9,004 nt of DNA from Gammaproteobacteria bacterium (GTDB lineage Bacteria > Pseudomonadota > Gammaproteobacteria > Chromatiales > Chromatiaceae): the NCBI GenBank assembly GCA_019136395.1, contig JAGVUH010000220.1:1-9004 (forward strand). Direction: 5' to 3'. Under the pieces are notes generated by a model. That model saw only the letters and a list, made by a program, of their open reading frames with translations. It was not told the origin of the DNA and searched no databases. Both the position numbers and the translations under genes were made by a program. Shown here in pieces: positions 1 to 6,819 of the stretch (its first letter is position 1; the number at the start of each line of letters is the position of its first letter).

Positions 1-573
1 CTCCGGGACTTTCCCGGGCTACGCCTGGTCTTCGAACACATCACCACGGCGGATGCCGCCGACCTGGTCCGGGAGGGGCCGCCGACCCTGGCCGCCACCA
101 TCACCCCCCAGCACTTGCTTTACAACCGCAACGCCATCCTGGTCGGCGGCATTCACCCCCACTTCTACTGCCTCCCCGTGCTCAAACGGGAGAGCCACCG
201 CCAGGCCCTGGTGGCGGCGGCCACCAGCGGTCATCCCCGCTTCTTTCTCGGTACGGACAGCGCCCCCCATGCCATCGGCGCCAAGGAAAGCGCCTGCGGT
301 TGCGCCGGCATCTACAGCGCCCACGCCGCCATCGAACTCTATGCCGAGGTCTTCGACCAGGCGGGGGCCTTGGACAAGCTGGAGGGTTTCGCCAGTTTTC
401 ATGGCGCGGACTTCCATGGCCTGCCCCGCAACGCCGACCAGATCCATCTGCGGCGGGCACCCTGGCAGGTGCCGGAGAGTTACGCCTTTGGCAGCTCCGA
501 GGTCAGGCCCCTGCGCGCCGGGGAGACGATCAGCTGGCGGTTGCTGGGGGCGGCTTCCTCAGCCGATTGGTGA
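1..573 (+). CDS. pyrC: Dihydroorotase, class II (C-terminal part; 5' end outside window)
   Basis: This enzyme cyclises N-carbamoyl-aspartate to dihydroorotate in de novo pyrimidine synthesis, in the cytoplasm. Frame 1 is open from base 1 to TGA 571-573, giving 190 residues of a protein usually near 345. The fragment follows E. coli PyrC closely from memory: FEHITT (residues 11-16, His13 being a metal ligand), [28 protein letters not shown] (81-90, Asp86 catalytic) and the CGCAG segment after KES. The spacing from His13 to Asp86 is 73 residues, the same as H177 to D250 in the E. coli enzyme. No break or odd residue is seen. The gene ends 17 bp from the end of the convergent mlaA, with no clear terminator hairpin between them. 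In Pseudomonas, pyrC is next to rnt; here mlaA and a GumN-family gene lie between the two. Identification is firm; only the N-terminal half is missing. Confidence 0.97.
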   Translation, partial: LRDFPGLRLVFEHITTADAADLVREGPPTLAATITPQHLLYNRNAILVGGIHPHFYCLPVLKRESHRQALVAAATSGHPRFFLGTDSAPHAIGAKESACGCAGIYSAHAAIELYAEVFDQAGALDKLEGFASFHGADFHGLPRNADQIHLRRAPWQVPESYAFGSSEVRPLRAGETISWRLLGAASSADW

Positions 574-590
574 TCGGTACTGCCCCGGCG

Positions 591-1379
591 TCAGGATTTC
601 TTGACCGGCCCCGGGGCCTTGGGCTCCTCTTCGGCCCAGATATCCTCCTCCTCTGAGGTCGGCGGGGGATTGCCATCGAAGATGGCATTACGCCGCTTCT
701 GCAGATAGGCATCGCGGACGAAAGCGTAGGGGTCGGTGGCCGCCGTGTCCAACAGGTCCGTGGCCCCCAGCAGGTCGGCACGGGTGTCGATGACATCCAG
801 ACCGATCATGGTCCAGTTGACGGGTTTGTTGGTATTCCAGACGTGGAAGAAGGGATTGGTCACGATATTCCCCGGAATCCCCATGGTGTCCCGCAGGGTG
901 CTGGGCCCGAGGATGGGCAGGACCAGATAGGGGCTGTCAACGTCGCCCCAATAGCCAAAGGTCTGACCGAAGTCCTCCTTGTAGCTCGGCAGGCCCATGT
1001 TGGTGGCGACGTCGATGAGGCCACCCACGCCGACGGTGGTATTGACCACCACGCGGCCGACATCCGTGCCGAAGCGGGAGACCTTGACCTGCAGCAGGTT
1101 GTTGACCGCCGAATTCACATCATTGATGTTGTTGAAGAAGTTGGTTATGCCCTGATCCACGGGCTCGGGGACGACCGCCTTGTAGCCCTTGGCGATGGGC
1201 TTGATGAAGGCGTTGTCGAAGTCCGTGTTGAACTTATACATCCCCCGGTTGTAAGGCTCGAGGGGATCCTTGGGATTGCGCTGATCCTCGGGGATGGAGG
1301 AACAACCCAGGAGGAGGGCGACGAGGGTCAGCCCCCCCGCCCGGAGCGTGTTGCTTGTCATGACGGTACGTCTTTCCAT
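591..1379 (-). CDS. mlaA: MlaA/VacJ family outer-membrane lipoprotein
   Basis: MlaA sits in the outer membrane with porins, removes mislocalised phospholipids from the outer leaflet and hands them to the Mla pathway, which preserves lipid asymmetry. The 262-residue product has a lipoprotein signal with lipobox LLLGC (Cys26). Ser follows the Cys, as expected for outer-membrane sorting. The whole MlaA domain follows: DPLEPYNRGMYKFN, NTTVGVGGLIDVATNMGL, EDFGQTFGYWG and the family signature PYLVLPILGPSTLRDTMG. The C terminus is an acidic, proline-rich tail (about residues 237-262). Two starts are possible: ATG at 1379 (AAGGTG upstream) or ATG at 1361 (GGAAAG upstream). Both give a workable signal peptide, and I keep the longer form. 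No mlaBCDEF genes are in the window. The gene lies 94 bp downstream of the GumN-family gene on the same strand and may be cotranscribed with it. Confidence 0.95.
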   Translation of the reverse strand: MERRTVMTSNTLRAGGLTLVALLLGCSSIPEDQRNPKDPLEPYNRGMYKFNTDFDNAFIKPIAKGYKAVVPEPVDQGITNFFNNINDVNSAVNNLLQVKVSRFGTDVGRVVVNTTVGVGGLIDVATNMGLPSYKEDFGQTFGYWGDVDSPYLVLPILGPSTLRDTMGIPGNIVTNPFFHVWNTNKPVNWTMIGLDVIDTRADLLGATDLLDTAATDPYAFVRDAYLQKRRNAIFDGNPPPTSEEEDIWAEEEPKAPGPVKKS

Positions 1380-1473
1380 TGCCTTGATGCACCTTGTTCC
1401 GCCGGCTGCGTCGGATGGGAGAGGATACTAGCACAAGCGACCCAGGCCCTTCCGGAGGATTCCGCAAGGCCCC

Positions 1474-2361
1474 TCAGTCGAGTGCCCGGGGAGCAAAGCC
1501 GGCCCGCGCCAACCGGGACAGCACCCCTTCCTCACCGGGAAGATGCAGGGCACCGATGGCGATGAAGCAGCCCCCGACCCGCAGATAGGCCAGCATCCGG
1601 TCCGTCATGTGCTGGTTGCGCGCCTCCAGGGCGGCATGCCGGAACCGCGCGGCCAGTTCAGGATCGCCCCGGCTCAGGTACTCGTCGCCCAGCCGTTCCA
1701 GACGGGCAAGATCCCGGCTGAGGTAGGCCTCCAGCAGGCGGGCGAAGACCTCCGGCAAGGTCGCGCGGGCCTCCAGGGTCTCCCGCAGCAGGGCGATCTG
1801 GTCCTCCTCGGCGAGGGTATCGAACACCGCCAGTTGCTCCTCGATCGATTCCAGACCCTGGACCTGCTTCCCGGCCGCCAGTGCGGCCTTGTACAGCCGG
1901 ATATCGAGGAATTCCCCCGTGCCCGCCTCGGGCATGCCCAGCAGGGTGGCGGCGGCCCAGGGCTTGTAGTCCTTGATCGCCTCCTCGGCCATCCCCCGTT
2001 CGGCCAGGGCCTGAACCGTCTGGTCATAGAGGGGCCGGCCGGCGACCCCGGCCAGCCCCCGGCCGTCCGTGTAGACCATGGCCATCATGGCCCGGATCAC
2101 CGCCTGGGTATCCGGGATGGTTTCCATGATGAAGACGGCGCTCCGGTCGAAGGCTGCCTGGGTCGGCGCGGTCAGGGCCAGCACCCGGGGGTCCTCGCTG
2201 TGGATGGTGCCTAAGAGGTAGCAGGGAGCCCCCCCCGCCTCGGTGGCGTCGATTTCGAACAGGAGACCCGGCTCACCGGCGGCAACCACCGGGGCCAGGC
2301 CAACCATCAGCCAAAATACCAGCCCAGCCGAACAGTTGGCCGCTGGCGTCATTACGCGCAT
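1474..2361 (-). CDS. TraB/GumN family protein, exported
   Basis: This is a TraB/GumN (Tiki-like) family protein of 295 residues. The family is thought to be metal-dependent proteases or hydrolases related to Tiki; the bacterial role is not established. An N-terminal signal peptide is visible (hydrophobic residues about 12-28, VVAAG cleavage region), so the protein is probably periplasmic. Family motifs are all present: YLLGTIHS (48-55, containing GTIH), IMET (78-81, Glu80), GLES (169-172, Glu171), RNQHM (248-252) and the C-terminal block AIGALHLPGEEGVL (268-281, His273). The frame stays open up to a GTG at 2391. I prefer ATG 2361 because GGAG stands 5 nt before it and the signal peptide then starts normally. 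A candidate promoter lies 48 nt upstream. mlaA follows 94 bp downstream on the same strand, so both envelope proteins may share an mRNA. Confidence 0.9.
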   Translation of the reverse strand: MRVMTPAANCSAGLVFWLMVGLAPVVAAGEPGLLFEIDATEAGGAPCYLLGTIHSEDPRVLALTAPTQAAFDRSAVFIMETIPDTQAVIRAMMAMVYTDGRGLAGVAGRPLYDQTVQALAERGMAEEAIKDYKPWAAATLLGMPEAGTGEFLDIRLYKAALAAGKQVQGLESIEEQLAVFDTLAEEDQIALLRETLEARATLPEVFARLLEAYLSRDLARLERLGDEYLSRGDPELAARFRHAALEARNQHMTDRMLAYLRVGGCFIAIGALHLPGEEGVLSRLARAGFAPRALD

Positions 2362-2416
2362 GCTCACTCCGCTCCTCACTGCCCGCCTCACCTTTCAGGA
2401 GGCCGGTCTGGCGGGC

Positions 2417-2446
2417 ACTATAGCAGTCCTGGCCATCCATCCCCAA
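2417..2446 (-). promoter_or_regulatory. Candidate sigma70-type promoter for the GumN-family gene
   Basis: Read on the minus strand, TTGGGG (2446-2441) and TATAGT (2422-2417) are separated by 18 bp. The -10 box is good and the -35 is weak. The predicted start near 2410 would leave a leader of about 48 nt before ATG 2361. Position and an AT-richer box in GC-rich surroundings are the only support. Confidence 0.4.
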
Positions 2447-2550
2447 TCGCCACGGCCGGAACTGGCGTGGTGCCGGCCTGGTGCCAGTGTAAATGTTCAA
2501 CCCTCTGCTGCTAGGGCTGCCATGGATAGTACAAATGGCTAAAGCTCTTG

Positions 2551-2589
2551 CTCCCTCCCCTTGGCGGGGGAGGGCCGGGGAGAGGGGGT
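2551..2589. repeat. GC-rich intergenic palindromic repeat
   Basis: CCCTCCCC (2553-2560) and GGGGAGGG (2567-2574) form a perfect 8-bp inverted repeat around a 6-nt loop, followed by a second G-rich run (GGGGAGAGGGGG, 2577-2588). Sequences of this CCCTCCCC-loop-GGGGAGGG kind are scattered between genes in many GC-rich proteobacteria, as I recall. No T tract follows on either strand, so it does not look like a Rho-independent terminator. It stands between divergent genes, where a terminator is not expected. Confidence 0.55.
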
Positions 2590-2664
2590 CTAAACGGTTA
2601 CGTGCCAGTAGGGGACCGGCGTGGTCCCAGCAGCACGGAACCGTCGGGGCCATGGCAAATCGCT

Positions 2665-2692
2665 TTGCAATTGGGAACGCGGCTCTTATCCT
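2665..2692 (+). promoter_or_regulatory. Possible promoter of rnt-ubiG
   Basis: TTGCAA (2665-2670) and TATCCT (2687-2692) are 16 bp apart. A transcript from here would begin within a few bases of the rnt ATG at 2702, giving a leaderless or nearly leaderless mRNA. That would fit the lack of a good ribosome binding site before rnt. The boxes are imperfect, so this is tentative. Confidence 0.25.
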
Positions 2693-2701
2693 GTGCCTAT
2701 C

Positions 2702-3379
2702 ATGGAACCAGCCCAGATACCCTCTATCGCCCGGCGCTTCCGGGGCTTCCTGCCGGTGGTGGTGGACGTGGAAACCGCCGGCTTCGACCCCCAGCGCCAT
2801 GCCTTGCTGGAAATTGCCGCCAGCATCATCCGCATGGACGAGGAGGGCCGGGTCTTCCCCGGCGCCACCCTGCACTGTCATGTCCTGCCCTTCATCGGCT
2901 CAGAGATCGATCCCCGGGCCCTGGCCTTCACCGGCATCGACCCCCATCACCCCTTCCGCGATGCGCTGCCGGAAAAGGAGGCCCTGGCCCGGCTCCTGGT
3001 GCCGATCCGCAAGGCGGTCAAAAGCAGCGGCTGCAATCGGGCCATCCTGGTGGGGCATAACGCCGCCTTCGATCTGGGCTTTCTTAAGGCGGCCGTGGAG
3101 CGCACCGGGTTCAAGAACAGCCCCTTCCACTCCTTCAGCGTCTTCGACACCGTCTCCCTGGCCGGTCTGGTCTTCGGTCAGACGGTGCTGGCCCGCGCCG
3201 CGCAATTGGCCGGGCTGGGCTGGAACAGCAACGAGGCCCACAGCGCCCTCTACGACGTGGAGCAGACGGCCCGGCTCTTCTGCCAGATCGTCAACCGCTG
3301 GCGGGAACTGGACCCGCTGCGCGTCTGGGAGGGTGCGCCACCGGACACCCGGGATGAGCCAGAGGAGTTTCGCGTTTGA
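2702..3379 (+). CDS. rnt: Ribonuclease T (3'-5' exoribonuclease)
   Basis: RNase T is a DEDDh-type 3'-5' exonuclease that trims the 3' ends of tRNA and other stable RNAs, acting as a cytoplasmic dimer. The product has 225 residues, close to E. coli RNase T. All five catalytic residues are visible at the expected spacing: Asp22 and Glu24 in [11 protein letters not shown], Asp124 in [11 protein letters not shown], and His180 and Asp185 in [12 protein letters not shown]. coli uses D23, E25, D125, H181 and D186. [10 protein letters not shown] and the [12 protein letters not shown] segment also fit the family. ATG 2702 gives the family N terminus ([19 protein letters not shown]). It lacks a clear ribosome binding site, and the in-frame upstream TTG region (2621) would add unmatched residues. 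The stop TGA overlaps the TTG start of ubiG, so the two genes form a translationally coupled pair. Confidence 0.96.
   Translation: MEPAQIPSIARRFRGFLPVVVDVETAGFDPQRHALLEIAASIIRMDEEGRVFPGATLHCHVLPFIGSEIDPRALAFTGIDPHHPFRDALPEKEALARLLVPIRKAVKSSGCNRAILVGHNAAFDLGFLKAAVERTGFKNSPFHSFSVFDTVSLAGLVFGQTVLARAAQLAGLGWNSNEAHSALYDVEQTARLFCQIVNRWRELDPLRVWEGAPPDTRDEPEEFRV
3361..3378 (+). promoter_or_regulatory. Strong Shine-Dalgarno deciding the TTG start of ubiG
   Basis: AGAGGAG (3361-3367) lies 8 nt before TTG 3376-3378, which overlaps the rnt stop TGA (3377-3379) in the string TTGA. No ATG occurs in this frame before the conserved UbiG core, and the only other candidate found (GTG 3658) falls inside the core. 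The site therefore supports translation of the whole N-terminal extension, coupled to rnt. Confidence 0.7.
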
Positions 3380-4371
3380 GCCCCCCTTCCCCGCCACCGG
3401 TCACGCCACCACCCGGGACCTCACCATCCCTGCCCCCTGCCACCTCGGATGATGCCTCTTCCCTCGCCGCCCGTAACGAGGACCCAAAGACCCCTTACCG
3501 TCATGAGGGAGCAAGCCAAGCGACTAAAAATGAAAGCTTTTACCGTAACTTTCACGCTTACGCCCCTGACACAACTAGCGTTCCTGATACCTCTAATGCT
3601 CTTAATCCCTCTAGCGCCCCTACTGCCCCTCACGCACCGAGCATCGATCCCGCCGAGGTGGCCTACTTTGAGGCCCTGGCCCACCGCTGGTGGGATAAGG
3701 AGGGCCCCTTCTGGCCCCTGCACAAGCTCAACGCCTTCCGCGTCGACTACCTGCGGGAGCGGCTGAGCCAGGCCTTCGGCCGCGATCCCGCCGCGGACCT
3801 GCCCCTGACGGGACTGCGCCTGCTGGACATCGGCTGCGGCGGTGGCATCCTCAGCGAGTCGCTGGCCCACCTCGGCGCCCAAGTCACGGGCATCGACGTC
3901 GTCCCCAAGAACATCCGCGTCGCCGAGCTCCACGCCCAGGGCCGCGGTCTGGACCTGGACTACCGGCTGACCAGCGCCGAGGCCCTCGCTCAAGCCGGCG
4001 CCCAATTCGACGCGGTGCTCAACATGGAGGTGGTGGAGCATGTGGAAAACCTGCCCGCCTTCCTCGCCGCCTGCGGCGCGCTGGTCCGTCCCGGCGGGGT
4101 CATGGCGGTGGCCACCATCAACCGCACCCTGGCGGCCCTGGTGATCGCCATCTTCGGCGCCGAATACATCCTGCGCTGGCTACCCAAGGGGACCCATCAC
4201 TGGCGCAAACTGGTCAAGCCAGCCGAGGTCCTGGCCGGCCTGGGCGATGCCTTCACCCTGGTCCACCGCACCGGCGTGCGCGTCAACCCCTTCGATCGCC
4301 GCTTCCATTTCACTCCCTACCTGGGGGTGAACTACCTGCTGTTAGTACAAAAGAAGCCGAAGGCCCCGTAA
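3376..4371 (+). CDS. ubiG: Ubiquinone biosynthesis O-methyltransferase UbiG with a long N-terminal extension
   Basis: UbiG performs both O-methylations of ubiquinone synthesis, using SAM at the inner membrane. The core (about residues 91-331) has every family landmark: [19 protein letters not shown] motif [16 protein letters not shown] (150-164), Asp174 in [15 protein letters not shown] (216-223), and the UbiG-specific stretch TINRTL plus [14 protein letters not shown] (261-274) thought to contact the membrane. The protein has 331 residues against about 240 in E. coli. The extra ~90 residues are rich in Pro, Ser, Thr and Ala, lack predicted structure and use AT-richer codons (AAT, ACT, TCT, GCT) than the core. 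Residues 43-62 are exactly one copy of a dispersed palindromic element. TTG 3376 overlaps the rnt stop and has a strong ribosome binding site, so the extension is probably translated. The gene ends 14 bp from the convergent methyltransferase gene. Confidence 0.95.
   Translation: MSPPSPPPVTPPPGTSPSLPPATSDDASSLAARNEDPKTPYRHEGASQATKNESFYRNFHAYAPDTTSVPDTSNALNPSSAPTAPHAPSIDPAEVAYFEALAHRWWDKEGPFWPLHKLNAFRVDYLRERLSQAFGRDPAADLPLTGLRLLDIGCGGGILSESLAHLGAQVTGIDVVPKNIRVAELHAQGRGLDLDYRLTSAEALAQAGAQFDAVLNMEVVEHVENLPAFLAACGALVRPGGVMAVATINRTLAALVIAIFGAEYILRWLPKGTHHWRKLVKPAEVLAGLGDAFTLVHRTGVRVNPFDRRFHFTPYLGVNYLLLVQKKPKAP
3502..3561 (+). repeat. Palindromic element copy A, in frame within ubiG
   Basis: This 60-bp block matches the reverse complement of 8596-8655 at 47 of 60 positions with no gaps (hand alignment). 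It contains the inverted pair TGAAAG (3531-3536) and CTTTCA (3549-3554) around 12 nt, and ends in CTTTCACG (3549-3556). The similarity weakens upstream but TACC..CATGAGG is shared. It starts exactly on a codon boundary and encodes UbiG residues 43-62 (HEGASQ... to ...NFHAY). Mismatches to copy C fall on all three codon positions, which points to a DNA or RNA element rather than selection on the peptide. Confidence 0.7.
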
Positions 4372-4385
4372 GCCCTAGCAAAAGG

Positions 4386-5348
4386 TTATTGGCCAGGACT
4401 CCTGCCGGGCAGCAGGAGGGCGTCCTGGTGACCGACGCGCAGTCGCAGCCCACCCTCCGCGTTCTGTGCCAGACGCGCCTCGCGCCACGCCACGATGAGG
4501 GCCTCCAGCCTGGCCGCATTCGGCCGCGTCTCTGTCCGGGGCCCCTGCTCCAGCGCCGCCGCCGCCCATCCCTGAATCAGTGCCTCGACCAGCGCCGGAT
4601 CCCCGGGTCCCAGCACCCAGTCGCTGGCGCCGACCTCCATCTCGAAGCCCAACGCCGCCGCCAGGGTGGCCAGGTAGGCGGGGGCCTGGGGTCCCAGGGC
4701 CGGACCCAGGCCCTTGTCACGGCGCTGGTGGGCATTGAAGAGGGCGATCAGGGTCCCGTCCAGGGGATGGGCGGGGGTAAAGTCCAGCCGACCGTCATAG
4801 GTCAGGGCCAGCAACAGGGGCGAACCGGCCTTGGCGCAAGCCCGCAGCAGCCCGGCAAGCCAGTTCGCCGAGACCAGATCCAGCAGAGCGGAGGCGGTCA
4901 CCAGGGTGCCGGGGGCCAGAGTGGGCGCCCCGATCCCGGCAGTCAAATCCCGCCGCAGAGTCCTCACCGACAGCTCCAGACCCCGCGCCCATGCCTCCCC
5001 GGTCCGGGTCCGATGCTCCAGTTCCGCCAGCAGCAAGGGGTCCTTGTCCAGGCACAGCCATTCCTGTGAGCGCCAGGCCGGAACTCCGGCGTTGGCACCC
5101 AGGCGGGGGGCGAGGTAGCGGAGATTGGCCCCCGTGCCACAACCCAGGTCCAGGATGCGACGGGGTGGGCCGATCCTGGCGCGGTCCGCCCTGGCCGGGG
5201 AAACGATCGCTACGCCGCCTGGGGCACTGGCGGCTTTGGCAGCGGGTGCAGGCCACTGGGCCAGGAGGCGGTCCACCAGGTGGCCAGCTCGGGACCGGGC
5301 ATCCACCGGCTCCCGCAGCGCCAGCCAGTCGGCGCTGAAATCACCCAT
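4386..5348 (-). CDS. Class I SAM-dependent methyltransferase
   Basis: A 320-residue Rossmann-fold methyltransferase of unknown substrate. Motif I is ILDLGCGTGANLRYLAPRL (65-83, with GCGTG at 69-73), the acidic residue ending strand 2 is Asp101 in LCLDKDP, and LVTASALLDLVS (149-160) and PLLLALTYDGRLDF (177-190) look like strands 4 and 5. Residues about 34-62 are an Ala/Pro-rich linker before motif I. ATG 5348 is chosen because GGAGG stands 9 nt upstream and it overlaps the glycosyltransferase stop (ATGGGTGA, 8-bp overlap), a typical coupled arrangement; the GTG/CTG-type starts upstream would read into that gene. It is the last gene of the minus-strand cluster and ends 14 bp from ubiG, which is convergent. 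Its place suggests it methylates the product or an intermediate of the cluster (inference). Confidence 0.85.
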   Translation of the reverse strand: MGDFSADWLALREPVDARSRAGHLVDRLLAQWPAPAAKAASAPGGVAIVSPARADRARIGPPRRILDLGCGTGANLRYLAPRLGANAGVPAWRSQEWLCLDKDPLLLAELEHRTRTGEAWARGLELSVRTLRRDLTAGIGAPTLAPGTLVTASALLDLVSANWLAGLLRACAKAGSPLLLALTYDGRLDFTPAHPLDGTLIALFNAHQRRDKGLGPALGPQAPAYLATLAAALGFEMEVGASDWVLGPGDPALVEALIQGWAAAALEQGPRTETRPNAARLEALIVAWREARLAQNAEGGLRLRVGHQDALLLPGRSPGQ

Positions 5349-6759
5349 CGCCCGCCGCCTCCTCCCGCCCCACCTCCAGCAGCGCGGCGGCGAAGGCCGC
5401 ACTGCTCCGCTCCCAGGTAGGCAGACGCAACCCCGCGGCCCGGGCGCCCAGGGTCAAGCGCTGACGCAGGGCGGGGTCCTCGAACAACCGGCGCAGGGCC
5501 CCTGCCAGGGCCTGGGCATCCTCCGGTGGCACCAGGAGCCCGGCCTCCGCCGGGACCGTATCCTCCAGCGCGCCGGCGCGGGTGGCAAGGATCGGCAACC
5601 CGTGGGCCAGGGCCTCGGCGCAGACCATGCCATAGCCCTCGAAACGGGAGGGGAGGACGAAAAGATCCGCCGCCGCGTAGTGCCCACCAAGGTCCTCGGC
5701 GGGGAGGGGGCCGAGGAACGTCACCCGCCCGCCCAGGCCCCATTCCTCACGCCAGCCCAGCAGGGCCTTGGCCCAGGCGGGATCCAGGTCGTGGCTGCCG
5801 ATACAGTCCAGATGCCAGGCATAATCCCTCAGCCCCGCCAGGGCCCGCAGCAGGAGGTCGTGCCCCTTGCGGGGGGTGAGGGAGGCGACGCACAGGAGCC
5901 GCAAGGGCCTTGGCGCCGGCGTACTGCCCGGAATTACCTGTGTCCCCCGCCCTGTCGCTGACTCTGGCGAAACCGCTTGCTTCAGATCCTGAGCCTGATC
6001 TTGATTCTTAACTTTCCCTTCATCCGTTTGGGTCGCGCCCTCCCTACCAGGGGCCAGGACCGGCTCCATCCCCGGCTCCACCACCCGCACCCGGTCCGGG
6101 GTCACCCCCCAGCCCCCAGCCTCGGTGAGCAGACGGGCGGTGAAGCGGCTGGTCACCAGGATCAGCCGCGCCTGGGCCAGGGCGCGGATCTCACTTTCGC
6201 GCAGGGCCGACGCCAGCTCGGGTGACAGGCCCGTTTCGAGGGCCAGGGGGTGATGGACCAGGGCCACCAGGCGCAGCCGCCGGCCCTCGGCCTCTGCCAG
6301 TTCCGGCAGGGCACCATAGGCCAAGCCATCCACCAGCACCAGTTCCCCGTCGGGGATGGCCGCCAGGACCCGACCCGCCTCGGCCAGGGCCGTCGGCGTG
6401 GGCAGGGGGAAGCTGGCATCCAGGGGGCAATGCCGGACCCGCCAGCCCAGGTCAGTCAGCCCCGCAAGGATGCGGCGATCGTAACGGTAGCCCCCCGTCG
6501 GGCTGTCCAGATCCCCAGGGATCAACGCCCAGAGCCGTGGTTGGTCCTTACCTGTAACGTGAAAGTAACCGCCACTTTCATCAGTCGGAGAGGCTGAGGA
6601 CCTTTCACGCTCATTAGGAACGGCGTGGGCAGGTTGGCCTTTCTCTTCACGGGCATTAAGAACAGCGCGAGCAGGTTGGTCTTTCTCTTCACGAGCAGGG
6701 TGGGTTATTTGGCCCTCCTCCCCGGCAAGGTCGTCAGCGGTCCGCATGTCAGGCGGCAT
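5341..6759 (-). CDS. GT4-family glycosyltransferase with repetitive N-terminal extension and long linker
   Basis: A 472-residue retaining GT-B glycosyltransferase. The core begins near residue 73 (QPRLWALIPGDLDSPTGGY), with the glycine-rich acceptor-side loop PTGGY and a conserved HHP in the N-terminal domain. The C-terminal domain has LLCVASLTPRKGHDLLL, PSRFEGYGMVCAEALAHG with the EX7E pair Glu374 and Glu382 for the sugar nucleotide, and TRAGALEDTV. Residues 1-72 are not part of the fold: they hold two copies of a 14-residue repeat (AREEKDQPARAVLN, AREEKGQPAHAVPN; residues 22-49) and a palindromic element copy. Residues about 238-285 are a second low-complexity, AT-richer insert between the two Rossmann domains. 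ATG 6759 has AGGGG 7 nt upstream; GTG 6792 and ATG 6747 are alternatives, and no start lies closer to the core except a TTG inside it. Donor and acceptor are unknown. Confidence 0.88.
   Translation of the reverse strand: MPPDMRTADDLAGEEGQITHPAREEKDQPARAVLNAREEKGQPAHAVPNERERSSASPTDESGGYFHVTGKDQPRLWALIPGDLDSPTGGYRYDRRILAGLTDLGWRVRHCPLDASFPLPTPTALAEAGRVLAAIPDGELVLVDGLAYGALPELAEAEGRRLRLVALVHHPLALETGLSPELASALRESEIRALAQARLILVTSRFTARLLTEAGGWGVTPDRVRVVEPGMEPVLAPGREGATQTDEGKVKNQDQAQDLKQAVSPESATGRGTQVIPGSTPAPRPLRLLCVASLTPRKGHDLLLRALAGLRDYAWHLDCIGSHDLDPAWAKALLGWREEWGLGGRVTFLGPLPAEDLGGHYAAADLFVLPSRFEGYGMVCAEALAHGLPILATRAGALEDTVPAEAGLLVPPEDAQALAGALRRLFEDPALRQRLTLGARAAGLRLPTWERSSAAFAAALLEVGREEAAGDG
5905..6048 (-). 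other. Low-complexity, AT-richer linker insert in the glycosyltransferase
   Basis: About 48 codons between the two Rossmann domains encode a Gln, Glu, Lys and Ser-rich stretch (for example KVKNQDQAQDLKQAV) with no secondary-structure or family signature. The DNA is visibly richer in A and T than the flanks and contains a small imperfect palindrome, AGATC (5984-5988) and GATCT. GT4 enzymes normally have only a short linker here. The enzyme core resumes at RPLRLLCVASLTPRKG. Confidence 0.55.
6558..6609 (-). repeat. Palindromic element copy B (short form), within the glycosyltransferase N-terminal extension
   Basis: CGTGAAAG (6558-6565) and CTTTCACG (6602-6609) are perfect 8-bp inverted ends of a 52-bp block. 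Inside, TGAAAGT (6560-6566) and ACTTTCA (6574-6580) form a perfect 7-bp stem with a 7-nt loop. Read on the minus strand it begins GTGAAAG..CC.CAGC and ends CTGAT.GAAAG..ACTTTCACG, in the same order as copy C but with about 48 bp of the middle absent. It is in frame and encodes residues about 51-67 of the glycosyltransferase. Confidence 0.6.
6610..6696 (-). repeat. 42-bp tandem repeat encoding 14-residue units
   Basis: Two near-identical 42-bp units (6655-6696 and 6613-6654) encode AREEKDQPARAVLN and AREEKGQPAHAVPN in the glycosyltransferase. Partial, degraded units flank them (GEEGQITHP before, ERERS after). The period is a whole number of codons, so copy changes keep the frame. The units contain TTCACG, also found at the ends of the adjacent palindromic element. 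Confidence 0.8.
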
Positions 6760-6819
6760 CTTGCGACCCCTGGCCCCGTGACCAGCCACCACGCCCGGTC
6801 GCCACCCGCGAGCTACGCT

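Larger units (their letters stand above)
2392..2701. other. Divergent intergenic region between the GumN-family gene and rnt
   Basis: About 310 bp without a convincing gene. The reading frames that cross it are shadows or run into rnt out of frame. It holds the candidate minus-strand promoter (2417-2446), a GC-rich palindromic repeat (2551-2589), a small perfect hairpin (GCAAA-TCGC-TTTGC, 2655-2668) and a possible rnt promoter (2665-2692). The AT-rich patch at about 2480-2550 has no recognisable RNA gene. Confidence 0.6.

Noticed and set aside
574..590. Bidirectional terminator between pyrC and mlaA
   Set aside because: The 17-bp gap shows no stem-loop; the same holds for the 14-bp gap at 4372-4385.
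843..1565. Plus-strand 240-codon frame opposite mlaA
   Set aside because: Antisense to mlaA, spans the mlaA-GumN gap and has no recognisable domain.
2551..2589. GC-rich hairpin considered as a terminator
   Set aside because: No U tract on either strand and it stands between divergent genes.
2493..3452. Plus-strand 319-codon frame overlapping rnt
   Set aside because: Frame-shifted shadow of rnt, rich in Pro/Ser/Arg/Trp and without motifs, while the rnt frame carries all DEDDh residues.
6610..6696. Tandem 42-bp repeat considered as a CRISPR fragment
   Set aside because: The units are adjacent with no distinct spacers, are in frame with the glycosyltransferase, and no cas gene is present.
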